Source of the DNA: Clostridium yunnanense
Lineage (GTDB): Bacteria; Bacillota; Clostridia; Clostridiales; Clostridiaceae
Length of the DNA stretch: 64,000 nt
NCBI RefSeq assembly: GCF_016595795.1
Contig: NZ_JAENHN010000066.1
Coordinates: forward strand, 1 to 64,000
Direction: 5' to 3'
This document shows, piece by piece, positions 34,692-43,056 of the stretch; the first letter of the stretch is position 1; the number at the start of each line of letters is the position of its first letter. Both the position numbers and the translations under genes were made by a program. The notes under the pieces were generated by a model. That model had not been told where the DNA came from, ran no database searches, and saw only the letters and a program-made list of their open reading frames with translations.

Positions 34692-34750
34692 GTTCGAACC
34701 TAAATCTATTTTTAAAACTCTCACGGTTTCTGGTGAGAGAATTTAAAAAT
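34692..34750. repeat. REP-like palindrome, member 2
   Basis: A hairpin built from ATTTTTAAA, CTCTCAC, GTGAGAG and TTTAAAAAT. Its plus strand matches the reverse complement of the core of the 39742-39836 element (AAATCTATTTT, AAAACTC, GAGAATTT in order), and that of 61661-61725. Confidence 0.55.
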
Positions 34751-34811
34751 AATAAATTTTATTACGAAGTGGTACATCAATATATTAAGTAATACAAAGG
34801 AGGAATACTTT

Positions 34812-35789
34812 ATGTATCCAATTATTTTTGACAATATCTATTATGATAAGATATGGGGAGGAAGAGATTTCGAACTTTTTAGAAATAATCTTCCAGAAGG
34901 AGAAATAGGTGAAAGCTGGGATATAGCATGCCATCCAAATGGAACAGGTATAGTTTCCAATGGTGAATATAAAGGAACTTCTTTTAAGGAACTTATTGAA
35001 AGATTGGGAAGCGAATTAGTTGGTACTAAAATCGATAAGGAGAGATTTCCTCTTTTAGTTAAACTTATAAATGCCAAAGATAAACTTTCTGTTCAAGTTC
35101 ATCCAGATGATGAATATGGTTTGAGAGTTGAAGGGGATTTAGGAAAGACTGAATGCTGGTATGTACTTGAAGCTTTTGAAGGAGCTAATTTAGTTGTAGG
35201 AACTAAAAATTGTACAAAAGAACAATTTGTTAATGCGATTAACACTGGGAACTTTGATGAATACTTAAACAAGATTGAAGTTAAGAAAGGCGACTTTTTC
35301 TTTGTTAAAAGCGGACTAGTTCATGCTATAGGAGAAGGTGTAGTAATAGCTGAAATACAACAAAATAGTGATACAACTTATAGAGTGTACGATTATAATA
35401 GAGGAAGAGAAATTCATGTTGAAAAGGCTTTGGATGTTATTGATTTCAGCTTAAAGGGTGAAAACAGTAACGGATTAAAAGTAGATTTGGACGGGGTTTC
35501 TAAGACCTACTTAGCTCTTTGCGATTATTTTACTATAATAAAGTACGATGTGGAGAAGTCAGTAAAGGAATCCAGTGACGCAGAAAGATTCTACATATTT
35601 ACTTGTGTAGAAGGTAAAGGTACAATTAAGTACTCAGCTGGTGAAGTTTCTGTTAAAAAAGGTGACAGCGTATTTATTCCTGCAAATCTTGGAGAATACG
35701 AAATTTCAGGAAGTATTTCATTATTAAAGAGCTTTGTACCAGATGTAGCAAAGGTTGAAGGTGAAATACTAGAAGTAGTTAAAAAATAG
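34812..35789 (+). CDS. manA: mannose-6-phosphate isomerase, class I
   Basis: 325 residues, the short Firmicute form. Interconverts mannose-6-P and fructose-6-P in the cytoplasm. Seen: PIIFDNIYYDKIWGG, GESWDIACHPNG, and zinc ligands in LSVQVHPDDEY and in the FVKSGLVHAIGEG loop. QNSDTTYRVYDYNR and a C-terminal cupin (KKGDSVFIPANLGEYEISG) follow. ATG 34812 follows AGGAGGAATACTTT. It stands alone with no sugar transporter beside it. Confidence 0.93.
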   Translation: MYPIIFDNIYYDKIWGGRDFELFRNNLPEGEIGESWDIACHPNGTGIVSNGEYKGTSFKELIERLGSELVGTKIDKERFPLLVKLINAKDKLSVQVHPDDEYGLRVEGDLGKTECWYVLEAFEGANLVVGTKNCTKEQFVNAINTGNFDEYLNKIEVKKGDFFFVKSGLVHAIGEGVVIAEIQQNSDTTYRVYDYNRGREIHVEKALDVIDFSLKGENSNGLKVDLDGVSKTYLALCDYFTIIKYDVEKSVKESSDAERFYIFTCVEGKGTIKYSAGEVSVKKGDSVFIPANLGEYEISGSISLLKSFVPDVAKVEGEILEVVKK

Positions 35790-36009
35790 AGATCATAGAG
35801 TTTAGAGTTATTGATTCCAGGAGTAAAGAATTGATAGGGCTTAGCTTCAAGTTTTAGCTTTATCTCTTCATTAATCTTGGAATTTTTTGTTCATATATGA
35901 AAGTTCACAATAATGTAAACTAAATTTAATTAATTTTTAATGGACAAAGTAACTACCAAATTTTATAATTAAGTGGTATGTCAAATAACAAGTGAAAGAG
36001 AGTGAGCTT

Positions 36010-36858
36010 ATGGCGTTAGATTTTTTATTTATTTTTAAAGCTATAATAATTGCGATAGTAGAAGGAATAACTGAATTCATTCCGGTTTCATCTACTGGGC
36101 ATATGATAATAGTTGGTGAATTGATTAATTTTAAAGATAGTGAATTTATAAAGATGTTTGAGATAGTAATACAACTTGGAGCTATACTTGCAGTAGTTGT
36201 GTTATATTGGAATAAGATCTGGACTATGATAAAGTCTTTCTTCAAGTTTGAGCAGAAAGGAATTAAGTTTTGGCTAGTAATAATAGTTGGAACAATTCCA
36301 GCGGTAATTTTTGGATTAGCGCTTGATGATATAATTGATAAGTATTTATTTAGTTATAAAACTGTTGCAGTTGGATTTATTGTAGGTGGTATTCTATTAA
36401 TATTGATTGAAAATAACTTTAGAAAAAAGACAAGGCGTTTAAAATATTCAAATAACCTAAATATTGAAGAAATAACATATGGTCAAGCTATAAAGGTTGG
36501 ATTGTTTCAGTGTTTAGCAATGTGGCCAGGTATGTCAAGAAGTGCGTCTACAATAATGGGAGGTTGGATTTCAGGGTTAAGTACTCCTCTTGCTGCTGAA
36601 TTTTCATTTTTCTTAGCAATTCCTGCAATGATAGGAGCATCTGGCTTAAAGCTTAGAAAATTCGATTATTCAACTATTACAAATACAGAAGTTATTTCTC
36701 TTGTATTAGGATTTATAGTAGCGTTTATAGTAGCACTTGTTGTAATTGATGGTTTTATTGCTTTCTTAAAGAAAAAACCAATGAGAGTATTTGCTATATA
36801 CAGAATATTTGCAGGTGTAGTACTTGTTGCGTTGATGTTAACAAAGGTAATAAAATAA
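36010..36858 (+). CDS. uppP: undecaprenyl-diphosphatase
   Basis: 282 residues, integral membrane, recycling undecaprenyl diphosphate to the monophosphate carrier lipid. Signature motifs EGITEFIPVSSTGHM and MWPGMSRSASTIMGG with the catalytic Glu, His and Arg/Ser residues. About eight transmembrane helices. Start taken as ATG 36010 because GTG 35992 in the same frame has no good ribosome binding site. Confers bacitracin tolerance when abundant. Confidence 0.93.
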   Translation: MALDFLFIFKAIIIAIVEGITEFIPVSSTGHMIIVGELINFKDSEFIKMFEIVIQLGAILAVVVLYWNKIWTMIKSFFKFEQKGIKFWLVIIVGTIPAVIFGLALDDIIDKYLFSYKTVAVGFIVGGILLILIENNFRKKTRRLKYSNNLNIEEITYGQAIKVGLFQCLAMWPGMSRSASTIMGGWISGLSTPLAAEFSFFLAIPAMIGASGLKLRKFDYSTITNTEVISLVLGFIVAFIVALVVIDGFIAFLKKKPMRVFAIYRIFAGVVLVALMLTKVIK

Positions 36859-36884
36859 AATATATATAATAATTTTTAATAACA

Positions 36885-36937
36885 AAAGATTTAACACAAA
36901 AGATGATTTAATATTTGTGTTAAGTCTTTATTTTTTT
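36885..36937 (+). terminator. terminator after uppP
   Basis: AAAGATTTAACACAAA (36885-36900) pairs with TTTGTGTTAAGTCTTT (36914-36929), followed by a run of Ts. Confidence 0.8.
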
Positions 36938-37065
36938 GTACTAAACTTATTATTCTGAGATTATATATAAAGATACCTATTTTAAAAATTTCCTCTTTTG
37001 TTATTGAATCTTTGAATGTTTATTATTTATTAAGAGAACAATATTATAAAAAGGAGGAGTGAAAT

Positions 37066-37509
37066 ATGTCTGTTAGTGATAAAGTCAAAAAGATACTTGC
37101 AGAGAAAAAATGGAGTGAAAATGATTTAGATGTATCATGGGTGCAGCTAAGTAAATTACTTGTAATTAAAAATCAACTTATTGTTATAATTAAGGGCAAT
37201 ACTATTGACGAGCCAGTTTGGGCAAAAGTAGAAAATTTGAAGGAAATGAATGGGGAATTAATATTATATTACGATGGTGAATTTGAGACAGTACTAACAA
37301 AGGACGAATATGATGAATACAAAGAATATATAAGTGAAGATGAATGGGAAGCTATATTTTCTGTAGATAGTCTCAAGAAATTGTCAGAAATGAATATGAT
37401 TGACGACAAGGGTTTTTATTTACAAATGCATGCAAATATGAGTAAAACAGAGAATAATGGAGATATGCTAAAATATGAAGAGGTATATAAAGAATTAATG
37501 ATGAAATAA
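37066..37509 (+). CDS. hypothetical cytoplasmic protein
   Basis: 147 residues, acidic, no membrane segment. ATG 37066 follows AAAAGGAGGAGTGAAAT, a very strong ribosome binding site. Segments SWVQLSKLLVIKNQLIVIIK and ELILYYDGEFETVLTKDEY suggest an alpha/beta fold. No family recognised. Monocistronic by position, 153 bases before pfkA. Confidence 0.6.
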   Translation: MSVSDKVKKILAEKKWSENDLDVSWVQLSKLLVIKNQLIVIIKGNTIDEPVWAKVENLKEMNGELILYYDGEFETVLTKDEYDEYKEYISEDEWEAIFSVDSLKKLSEMNMIDDKGFYLQMHANMSKTENNGDMLKYEEVYKELMMK

Positions 37510-37662
37510 ATTTAATTTTGAGAATATTTTATAAAATTTTCAATATTAAAAAAATATACTTTTCACAAAGATTTTAATGTGATATCATTAAATAGAAATT
37601 AATGTACACATTTACACAAAAATATATAAAAGAATGAACATTCGGGTAGAGGGGGATATGAG

Positions 37663-38760
37663 ATGGCAGAAAAAGTAAAAAAAATCGCATTATTAACTGG
37701 TGGAGGAGATTGCCCAGGGCTAAACGCAGTGATAAGGGCAGTTACTAGAACTGCTATATTACAGTATGGTTATGAGGTTTATGGTTACAAGTTTGGATAT
37801 AGGGGTCTTTATAATAATGATTTAGTCCCTCTAACACTTGAGTCAGTATCTGGAATTCTTCATAGAGGAGGTACTATTTTATATAGTTCTAACAAAGATA
37901 ATCTATTTGATTATCAAGTTGAAGAAGATGGAAAGATTGTGAAAAAAGATGTATCTGATGTTGGAGTTGAAAACTTGAAAAAAGAAGGCATAGATACATT
38001 AGTAGTAATTGGTGGAGATGGTACTCTTACTTCTGCAAGAGATTTTGCAAGAAAGGGTGTTAATGTTATAGGTGTTCCAAAAACAATTGATAATGACTTA
38101 GAAGCTACAGATGTAACTTTTGGATTTAATACTGCAATTGAAATTGCAACTGAAGCTCTTGATAGATTGCATACTACTGCTGAATCACATCATAGAATAA
38201 TGCTTTTAGAAGTAATGGGAAGAAATGCAGGTTGGATAGCTTTAGAATCAGGAATTGCTGGTTCTGCTGATGTTATATTAATACCTGAGATTCCATATGA
38301 TATTAATAAAATAGTAGATAAAATAAGGCAAAGAGAATCTGAAGGTAAACCATTCTCAATAATCGTAGTAGCTGAAGGTGCTAAGCCATTAAATGGTGAG
38401 GTAGTTGTTTCTAAAGTAGTTGCTGATTCACCAGATCCAATAAGACTTGGTGGAATTGCAAATAAATTAGCAATAGATTTAGAAAACTTAATAAAAAATC
38501 ATGAAGTAAGAAGTACTGTTCTTGGACATATACAAAGAGGTGGAAATACTTCTACTTATGATAGAATATTATCAACTAGATATGGTGTAGCTGCTGTTGA
38601 ATTGATTAATGAAGGAAAGTTCGGAAATATGGTTTGCTTAAAAGGTGATACTATTTCTTATGAAAGCTTAGAAAATGTTATTGGAAAGACTAAGGATGTA
38701 AATCCAGATGGAGAACTAGTAACTGTTGCTAAAAAAATAGGAATTTCCTTTGGCGATTAA
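37663..38760 (+). CDS. pfkA: 6-phosphofructokinase
   Basis: 365 residues, longer than the 320-residue classical bacterial enzyme, and of the group III type. Phosphorylates fructose-6-P to fructose-1,6-bisphosphate. GGGDCPGLNAVIRA is the nucleotide loop. GGDGTL has Gly120 at the donor-discriminating position, while PKTIDNDL has Lys140. The Gly/Lys pair is typical of ATP-using group III enzymes, whereas PPi-dependent ones carry Asp/Lys. So ATP is the likelier donor. ATG 37663 follows AGAGGGGGATATGAG. Followed by its own terminator. Confidence 0.9.
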   Translation: MAEKVKKIALLTGGGDCPGLNAVIRAVTRTAILQYGYEVYGYKFGYRGLYNNDLVPLTLESVSGILHRGGTILYSSNKDNLFDYQVEEDGKIVKKDVSDVGVENLKKEGIDTLVVIGGDGTLTSARDFARKGVNVIGVPKTIDNDLEATDVTFGFNTAIEIATEALDRLHTTAESHHRIMLLEVMGRNAGWIALESGIAGSADVILIPEIPYDINKIVDKIRQRESEGKPFSIIVVAEGAKPLNGEVVVSKVVADSPDPIRLGGIANKLAIDLENLIKNHEVRSTVLGHIQRGGNTSTYDRILSTRYGVAAVELINEGKFGNMVCLKGDTISYESLENVIGKTKDVNPDGELVTVAKKIGISFGD

Positions 38761-38764
38761 TATC

Positions 38765-38796
38765 AAAAGCACTAATTCATATGAATTAGTGCTTTT
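38765..38796 (+). terminator. terminator after pfkA
   Basis: A perfect 32-base palindrome whose arms read AAAAGCACTAATTCAT and ATGAATTAGTGCTTTT. Confidence 0.8.
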
Positions 38797-38904
38797 ATAA
38801 AGCTTAAAGTAGAAATAATAAGAATATTTATAAAATACTTCTAAATATTCTGAAAATATGCTATAATTAGTATAGACATCAAACATAGAAAGCTGGAGGG
38901 TATT

Positions 38905-39684
38905 ATGAAGGAGATAAAAAAATATTTAGAGACAAGGATCGGAACATATGGATTTTTCTTCGAGGATTTGGTGAGTGGTTATACTTATGGTTATAATGAA
39001 AACGTTAAGATGACAGCGGCTGGGTGTATGAAATTACCAATTGCTATAGCTTTAATTAAAGAAGTTGAGCTTGAGAAACTTAACTTTTTGGATAAAATAA
39101 AGATAGAAAAACAAGATAAAGTTTATGGCACCGGAATTATTCATGAATTTAATGATAGAGACTATACAGTGTTTGAACTTTTAGTTGCAATGCTTATACA
39201 AAGCGATAATACTGCTGCAAATAAGATAATTGATATCATTGGAATGGACAGAATAAATGAAATATTAAGAGAAATGGACTTAAAGAATACTGAACTTAAT
39301 AGGAAAACTACTGATGAGAGACACAAACACTCTGATGTAGAAAATATGACTAGTGCATATGATTTATCTCTTCTATGGAAGCATCTTTATAAAGCTACTT
39401 ATTTGAGTAAAGAAAATAGCACAATGCTTGTAGATATCTTGAGAAGACAGCAAATAAAAAATAAATTAGCACTTTATATTCCAGAAGATTTAAAATATGA
39501 TATTTCAAGTAAAACTGGAGATAAGAGTGGTGTTGAAAATGATACTGAGCTTATAGAATTAAACAAAGGTAGCTTTGCATTTTCAGTATTGTCTATGGAT
39601 ATACCAAACAGTGTTTACGGAACAATAACTCTTGCCAAATGTGGTAAGATGATGTGGGATAACTTAATGAATAATTGGCATTGA
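38905..39684 (+). CDS. class A beta-lactamase-fold protein lacking the catalytic serine
   Basis: 259 residues, no signal peptide, so apparently cytoplasmic. The fold is clear: SDN is QSDNTAANKI (Ser100-Asn102), KTG is SSKTGDKSG (Lys203-Gly205), and the omega-side VENMTSAYDL is present. The SxxK motif should read AASxxKLPI but reads AAGCMKLPI. The nucleophile position is Gly40, the next residue is Cys41, and Lys43 is kept. Ordinary acyl-enzyme chemistry is therefore impossible at position 40. Either a pseudo-enzyme with a binding role, or Cys41 has taken over. ATG 38905 follows CTGGAGGGTATT. Confidence 0.8.
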   Translation: MKEIKKYLETRIGTYGFFFEDLVSGYTYGYNENVKMTAAGCMKLPIAIALIKEVELEKLNFLDKIKIEKQDKVYGTGIIHEFNDRDYTVFELLVAMLIQSDNTAANKIIDIIGMDRINEILREMDLKNTELNRKTTDERHKHSDVENMTSAYDLSLLWKHLYKATYLSKENSTMLVDILRRQQIKNKLALYIPEDLKYDISSKTGDKSGVENDTELIELNKGSFAFSVLSMDIPNSVYGTITLAKCGKMMWDNLMNNWH

Positions 39685-39698
39685 GCCTTAAGCTCTTG

Positions 39699-39730
39699 AT
39701 AACTCCTAGGTTTCTAGGAGTTATAATTTT
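39699..39730 (+). terminator. terminator after the beta-lactamase-fold gene
   Basis: ATAACTCCTAG pairs with CTAGGAGTTAT around a GTTT loop, followed by AATTTTG. Confidence 0.75.
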
Positions 39731-39741
39731 GCTAAAATATA

Positions 39742-39836
39742 GATGAACCACTTCATAATTGGATTTATATTTTCAAATTCTCCACTCAGAACCCAGAGGA
39801 GTTTTGAAAATAGATTTCGGATTGAAGTGGTTCATC
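39742..39836. repeat. REP-like palindrome, member 3
   Basis: Outer arms GATGAACCACTTCA (39742-39755) and TGAAGTGGTTCATC (39823-39836) are perfect complements. The inner stem TTTTCAAA..CTCC with GGAG..TTTGAAAA encloses CAGAACCCAGA. Shares outer arms with member 1 and core with members 2 and 4. Confidence 0.6.
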
Positions 39837-39858
39837 TTTATAAATAATACATATAAAG

Positions 39859-39898
39859 AAATCAGTAAATCAACTTAAATTGTTGATTTACTGATTTT
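39859..39898 (-). terminator. terminator after adhE
   Basis: AAATCAGTAAATCAAC / GTTGATTTACTGATTT, a 16-bp perfect stem downstream of the adhE stop, with a T-rich flank on the minus strand. Confidence 0.75.
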
Positions 39899-39962
39899 GT
39901 ATTATAAGGAGAATTGTAAGTGAGCAATTAATGCATTGTTTAGTCTTTGCAGATAAGATGAA

Positions 39963-42569
39963 CTATTTTGAAGAATTAGGTACCTTAGCTTCTTCAAATG
40001 CATTTATATACATTTCTTTAATTTCGCTTATTAATGGATATCTTGGGTTTGCACCAGTGCATTGATCATCAAAAGCTTGTTCGCACATATCATCTAAATT
40101 TCTATAGAAGGCAACTTCTGAAACTCCAGTCTCTTTAATAGACATTGGAATATTAATTTTCAATTTTAGATTATCTATTGCATTTATTAATAATTGAAGC
40201 TTTTCATCTTCAGTGTTTCCTCCAAGCTTTACATGATCTGCTATATTAGCATATCTGCTCTTTATATTTGGATACTTGTATTGTGGGAAACCAGCTTGTT
40301 TTTTTGGATTGTCAACAGCATTAAACTTAATAACTTCATTAATTAATAAAGCATTTGCAATTCCATGTGGTATATGATGTTCTGCTCCAAGCTTATGAGC
40401 CATTGAATGGCAAACGCCTAAGAATGCATTTGCAAAAGCCATACCAGCCATTGTGGAAGCGTGAGCCATTTTTTCTCTAGCTTTTATATTTGTTGTACCT
40501 TCGTTGTATGCAGCTGGTAGATACTTGAATATTAATCTAATTGCTTCTAAAGCAAGCCCGTTTGTATATTCTGATGCTTGTATAGAAGTATAAGCTTCAA
40601 TTGCATGTGTTAATGCATCTATTCCAGAAGCGGCAGTTAAACCTCTAGGCATATTCATCATAAGTTCTGCATCTATTATTGACATATCAGGAGTTAGTTC
40701 GTAATCAGCAAGTGGATATTTTATGCCAGATTTTTCATCAGTAATAACGGCGAATGGAGTAACCTCAGAGCCTGTACCAGCTGAAGTTGCTATAGCCACC
40801 ATCATTGCTTTAGTTCCTAACTTAGGGAATGGGCATATTCTCTTTCTTATGTCCATAAATCTCATAGCAACATCTTCAAATTTTATCTCTGGATGTTCGT
40901 ATAAAACTCTCATTATTTTAGCTGCATCCATAGGGGAACCACCACCAAGAGCTATAACCACGTCTGGCTCATAGCTTAGCATTTCTTTAGCGCCTTTTAT
41001 TGCAGTAGAAAGAGTTGGATCAGGTTCTACTTCAGTAAATACTTTATAATCAACACCTATTTCTGATAAAACTGATGTTACTTTATCAGTATATCCTAGA
41101 TCGTTTAGTATTTTATCAGTAACTATGAATGCCTTCTTCTTATTCATGTCTTTTAGTTCTCTAATAGCAAAAGGTAAAGAACCGTATTTAAAATAAATTT
41201 TTTGAGGAACCTTAAACCAAAGCATGTTTTCTCTCCTTTCAGCCACGTTCTTAATGTTTAATAAATGCTTAGGACCTATATTGTCTGATACAGAATTTCC
41301 ACCCCAAGGACCACAGCCAAGTGTTAGAGAAGGAGTTAATCTAAAGTTAAACACATCTCCCATAGCTCCATGAGTTGCTGGTACGTTTATAAGAGTTCTT
41401 ACTGTCTTCATAGCAAAGGTGAATTTATCAACCTTTTCTTGTTGAGTTAAAGTATCGATATATAGTATTGAGGTATGTCCAAGACCACCTTGTTCTATAA
41501 GATACTCAGCCTTTTCTACTGCTTCATCGAAGGTTTGTACTTTATAAAGAGCAAGAATTGGAGAAAGTTTTTCGTGAGCAAAAGGTTCGGAAAAATCTAC
41601 CGATTCAGTTTCAACTACTAAAACTCTTGTGTTTTCAGGAACTTTAATTTCTGCTAGTTCAGCTATCTTTATAGCAGATTGACCTACAATATTAGGATTG
41701 ATGTTTCCATTTACCAGTAATATTTTTCTTAATTTATCAGCCTCAGAAGTCTTTAGTACATAGCCACCACGGTCTGAAAATTCGTTTCTTACCTCATCAT
41801 ATATTGAGTCAAGAACTAAAACAGATTGTTCGGACGCACAGATAACACCGTTGTCGAAAGATTTTGATAATAATATGGAGCTGACAGCCATTTTTATATG
41901 TGCGCTTTCATCTATAATAGCAGGAGTATTACCAGCTCCAACTCCAATAGCAGGTTTTCCTGAAGAGTAAGCAGCCTTCACCATAGCAGGACCACCAGTG
42001 GCTAATATCATATCTGCTTCTCTCATTACGGTTTGAGAAAGTTCTATACTTGGCTCGTCTATCCAACCTATTATTCCTTCTGGTGCACCAGCTTTAACTG
42101 CTGCATCTAAAACAATTCGTGCAGCTTCAATAGTGGCATTTTTTGCTCTAGGATGTGGTGAGAAAACAATTCCGTTTCTTGTTTTCAAAGCAATTAAAGC
42201 TTTGAAAATTGCAGTAGAAGTAGGATTTGTAGTTGGAATAACAGCAGCTATTACTCCGATTGGTGCTGCAATTCTCTTAAAACCAGCAGCTTCATCGTAC
42301 TCAATAACCCCACAAGTTTTTTCGTCTTTGTATTTGTTGTATATATATTCAGCTGCAAAATGGTTTTTCATAACTTTATCTTCAAGAACTCCCATTCTGC
42401 TTTCAGAAACTGCCATCTTAGCTAATTTGATTCTTGCATTATTTGCAGCGATTGCTGCGCTTCTAAATATCTCGTCTACTTTTTCTTGGGAGTAAGTGGC
42501 AAATATTTTTTGTGCTTTTCTTACCTCGTCGAGTTTTTTTAATAGATCTTCATTGTTTACAACTTTCAT
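39963..42569 (-). CDS. adhE: bifunctional acetaldehyde-CoA/alcohol dehydrogenase
   Basis: 868 residues. Residues 1-440 are the CoA-acylating aldehyde dehydrogenase, with the catalytic Cys in SFDNGVICASEQSV and PTTNPTSTAIFKALI. Residues 450-868 are the iron alcohol dehydrogenase, with GGGSPMDAAKIMRVL and metal-ligand regions GIDALTHAIEAYTS and HSMAHKLGAEHHIPHG. Reduces acetyl-CoA or butyryl-CoA to ethanol or butanol and reoxidises NADH; forms spirosomes. The minus-strand ATG follows GAGGGGATCTATA. A Rex-type operator is 46 bases upstream. Confidence 0.96.
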   Translation of the reverse strand: MKVVNNEDLLKKLDEVRKAQKIFATYSQEKVDEIFRSAAIAANNARIKLAKMAVSESRMGVLEDKVMKNHFAAEYIYNKYKDEKTCGVIEYDEAAGFKRIAAPIGVIAAVIPTTNPTSTAIFKALIALKTRNGIVFSPHPRAKNATIEAARIVLDAAVKAGAPEGIIGWIDEPSIELSQTVMREADMILATGGPAMVKAAYSSGKPAIGVGAGNTPAIIDESAHIKMAVSSILLSKSFDNGVICASEQSVLVLDSIYDEVRNEFSDRGGYVLKTSEADKLRKILLVNGNINPNIVGQSAIKIAELAEIKVPENTRVLVVETESVDFSEPFAHEKLSPILALYKVQTFDEAVEKAEYLIEQGGLGHTSILYIDTLTQQEKVDKFTFAMKTVRTLINVPATHGAMGDVFNFRLTPSLTLGCGPWGGNSVSDNIGPKHLLNIKNVAERRENMLWFKVPQKIYFKYGSLPFAIRELKDMNKKKAFIVTDKILNDLGYTDKVTSVLSEIGVDYKVFTEVEPDPTLSTAIKGAKEMLSYEPDVVIALGGGSPMDAAKIMRVLYEHPEIKFEDVAMRFMDIRKRICPFPKLGTKAMMVAIATSAGTGSEVTPFAVITDEKSGIKYPLADYELTPDMSIIDAELMMNMPRGLTAASGIDALTHAIEAYTSIQASEYTNGLALEAIRLIFKYLPAAYNEGTTNIKAREKMAHASTMAGMAFANAFLGVCHSMAHKLGAEHHIPHGIANALLINEVIKFNAVDNPKKQAGFPQYKYPNIKSRYANIADHVKLGGNTEDEKLQLLINAIDNLKLKINIPMSIKETGVSEVAFYRNLDDMCEQAFDDQCTGANPRYPLISEIKEMYINAFEEAKVPNSSK

Positions 42570-42614
42570 TATAGATCCCCTCTTTCAAAAAAGTTTGTTA
42601 AAAATTTAATTATC

Positions 42615-42632
42615 ATGTTAATAATATAACAA
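42615..42632. promoter_or_regulatory. Rex-type operator upstream of adhE
   Basis: ATGTTAATAATATAACAA fits the Rex consensus TTGTTAAnnnnTTAACAA with one mismatch in each half, 46-63 bases upstream of the adhE start. A wider inverted repeat (AAAAAAGTTTGTTA ... TATAACAAACTTTTTT) surrounds it. Rex is the NADH/NAD+ sensing repressor, and adhE is one of its best established targets in clostridia. Confidence 0.65.
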
Positions 42633-42714
42633 ACTTTTTTATAAGGCAAGTAGAATTTTTAGAAAATTCAAGAAAAATATTTTATTAATACCAACTTGTT
42701 TAGTTATAATAACC

Positions 42715-42729
42715 AAAAATGCATATAAA
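42715..42729 (+). promoter_or_regulatory. upstream activator-like site, regulator 1 promoter
   Basis: AAAAATGCATATAAA differs in one base from AAAAATGTATATAAA at 56223-56237 upstream of the second module. It lies about 105 bases before the -24/-12 promoter, a usual distance for a bacterial enhancer. Confidence 0.45.
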
Positions 42730-42833
42730 AAAAGTAATAATAGACAATGATATATGTTATAATACACAAATAAGGTTTAGATTAAGCAAGTATGGATTGT
42801 CAAACAATTAACCCAATGTTGGTTTATAATGTA

Positions 42834-42851
42834 TTGGCACAGTTATTGCTT
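42834..42851 (+). promoter_or_regulatory. sigma-54 promoter of the first regulator gene
   Basis: TTGGCAC-AGTTA-TTGCTT matches the TGGCAC-N5-TTGCW consensus exactly (-24 at 42835-42840, -12 at 42846-42850). It is 206 bases before the regulator start and implies that the activator's own gene is under sigma-54 control. Confidence 0.75.
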
Positions 42852-43056
42852 AAATTATAATATGGCATAAATTGTTTTATTACATAATTAGTTTCTTATT
42901 ATTACAAATTTACCAAACCAATATTGAACTAAAATCATAACTAAATATGCCAGTTTGCTGATAAAATAAAAATACATATATTTAAAGTAAAAATTAGAGA
43001 TGAGGTGTAATAAAGTCTGTCATTCTTAGTAGAGAAATGTATTGGAGGAGTAATTT

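Larger units (their letters stand above)
42570..43056. other. adhE / polyol-module intergenic region
   Basis: 487 bases between divergent adhE and the first LevR-type regulator. It holds the Rex-type site, an upstream-activator-like motif and a sigma-54 promoter listed separately. About 200 bases between that promoter and the regulator start show no other feature. Confidence 0.6.

Noticed and set aside
42570-43056. A sigma-54 promoter for adhE
   Set aside because: The -24/-12 element at 42834 points away from adhE. The adhE side carries a Rex-type site instead.
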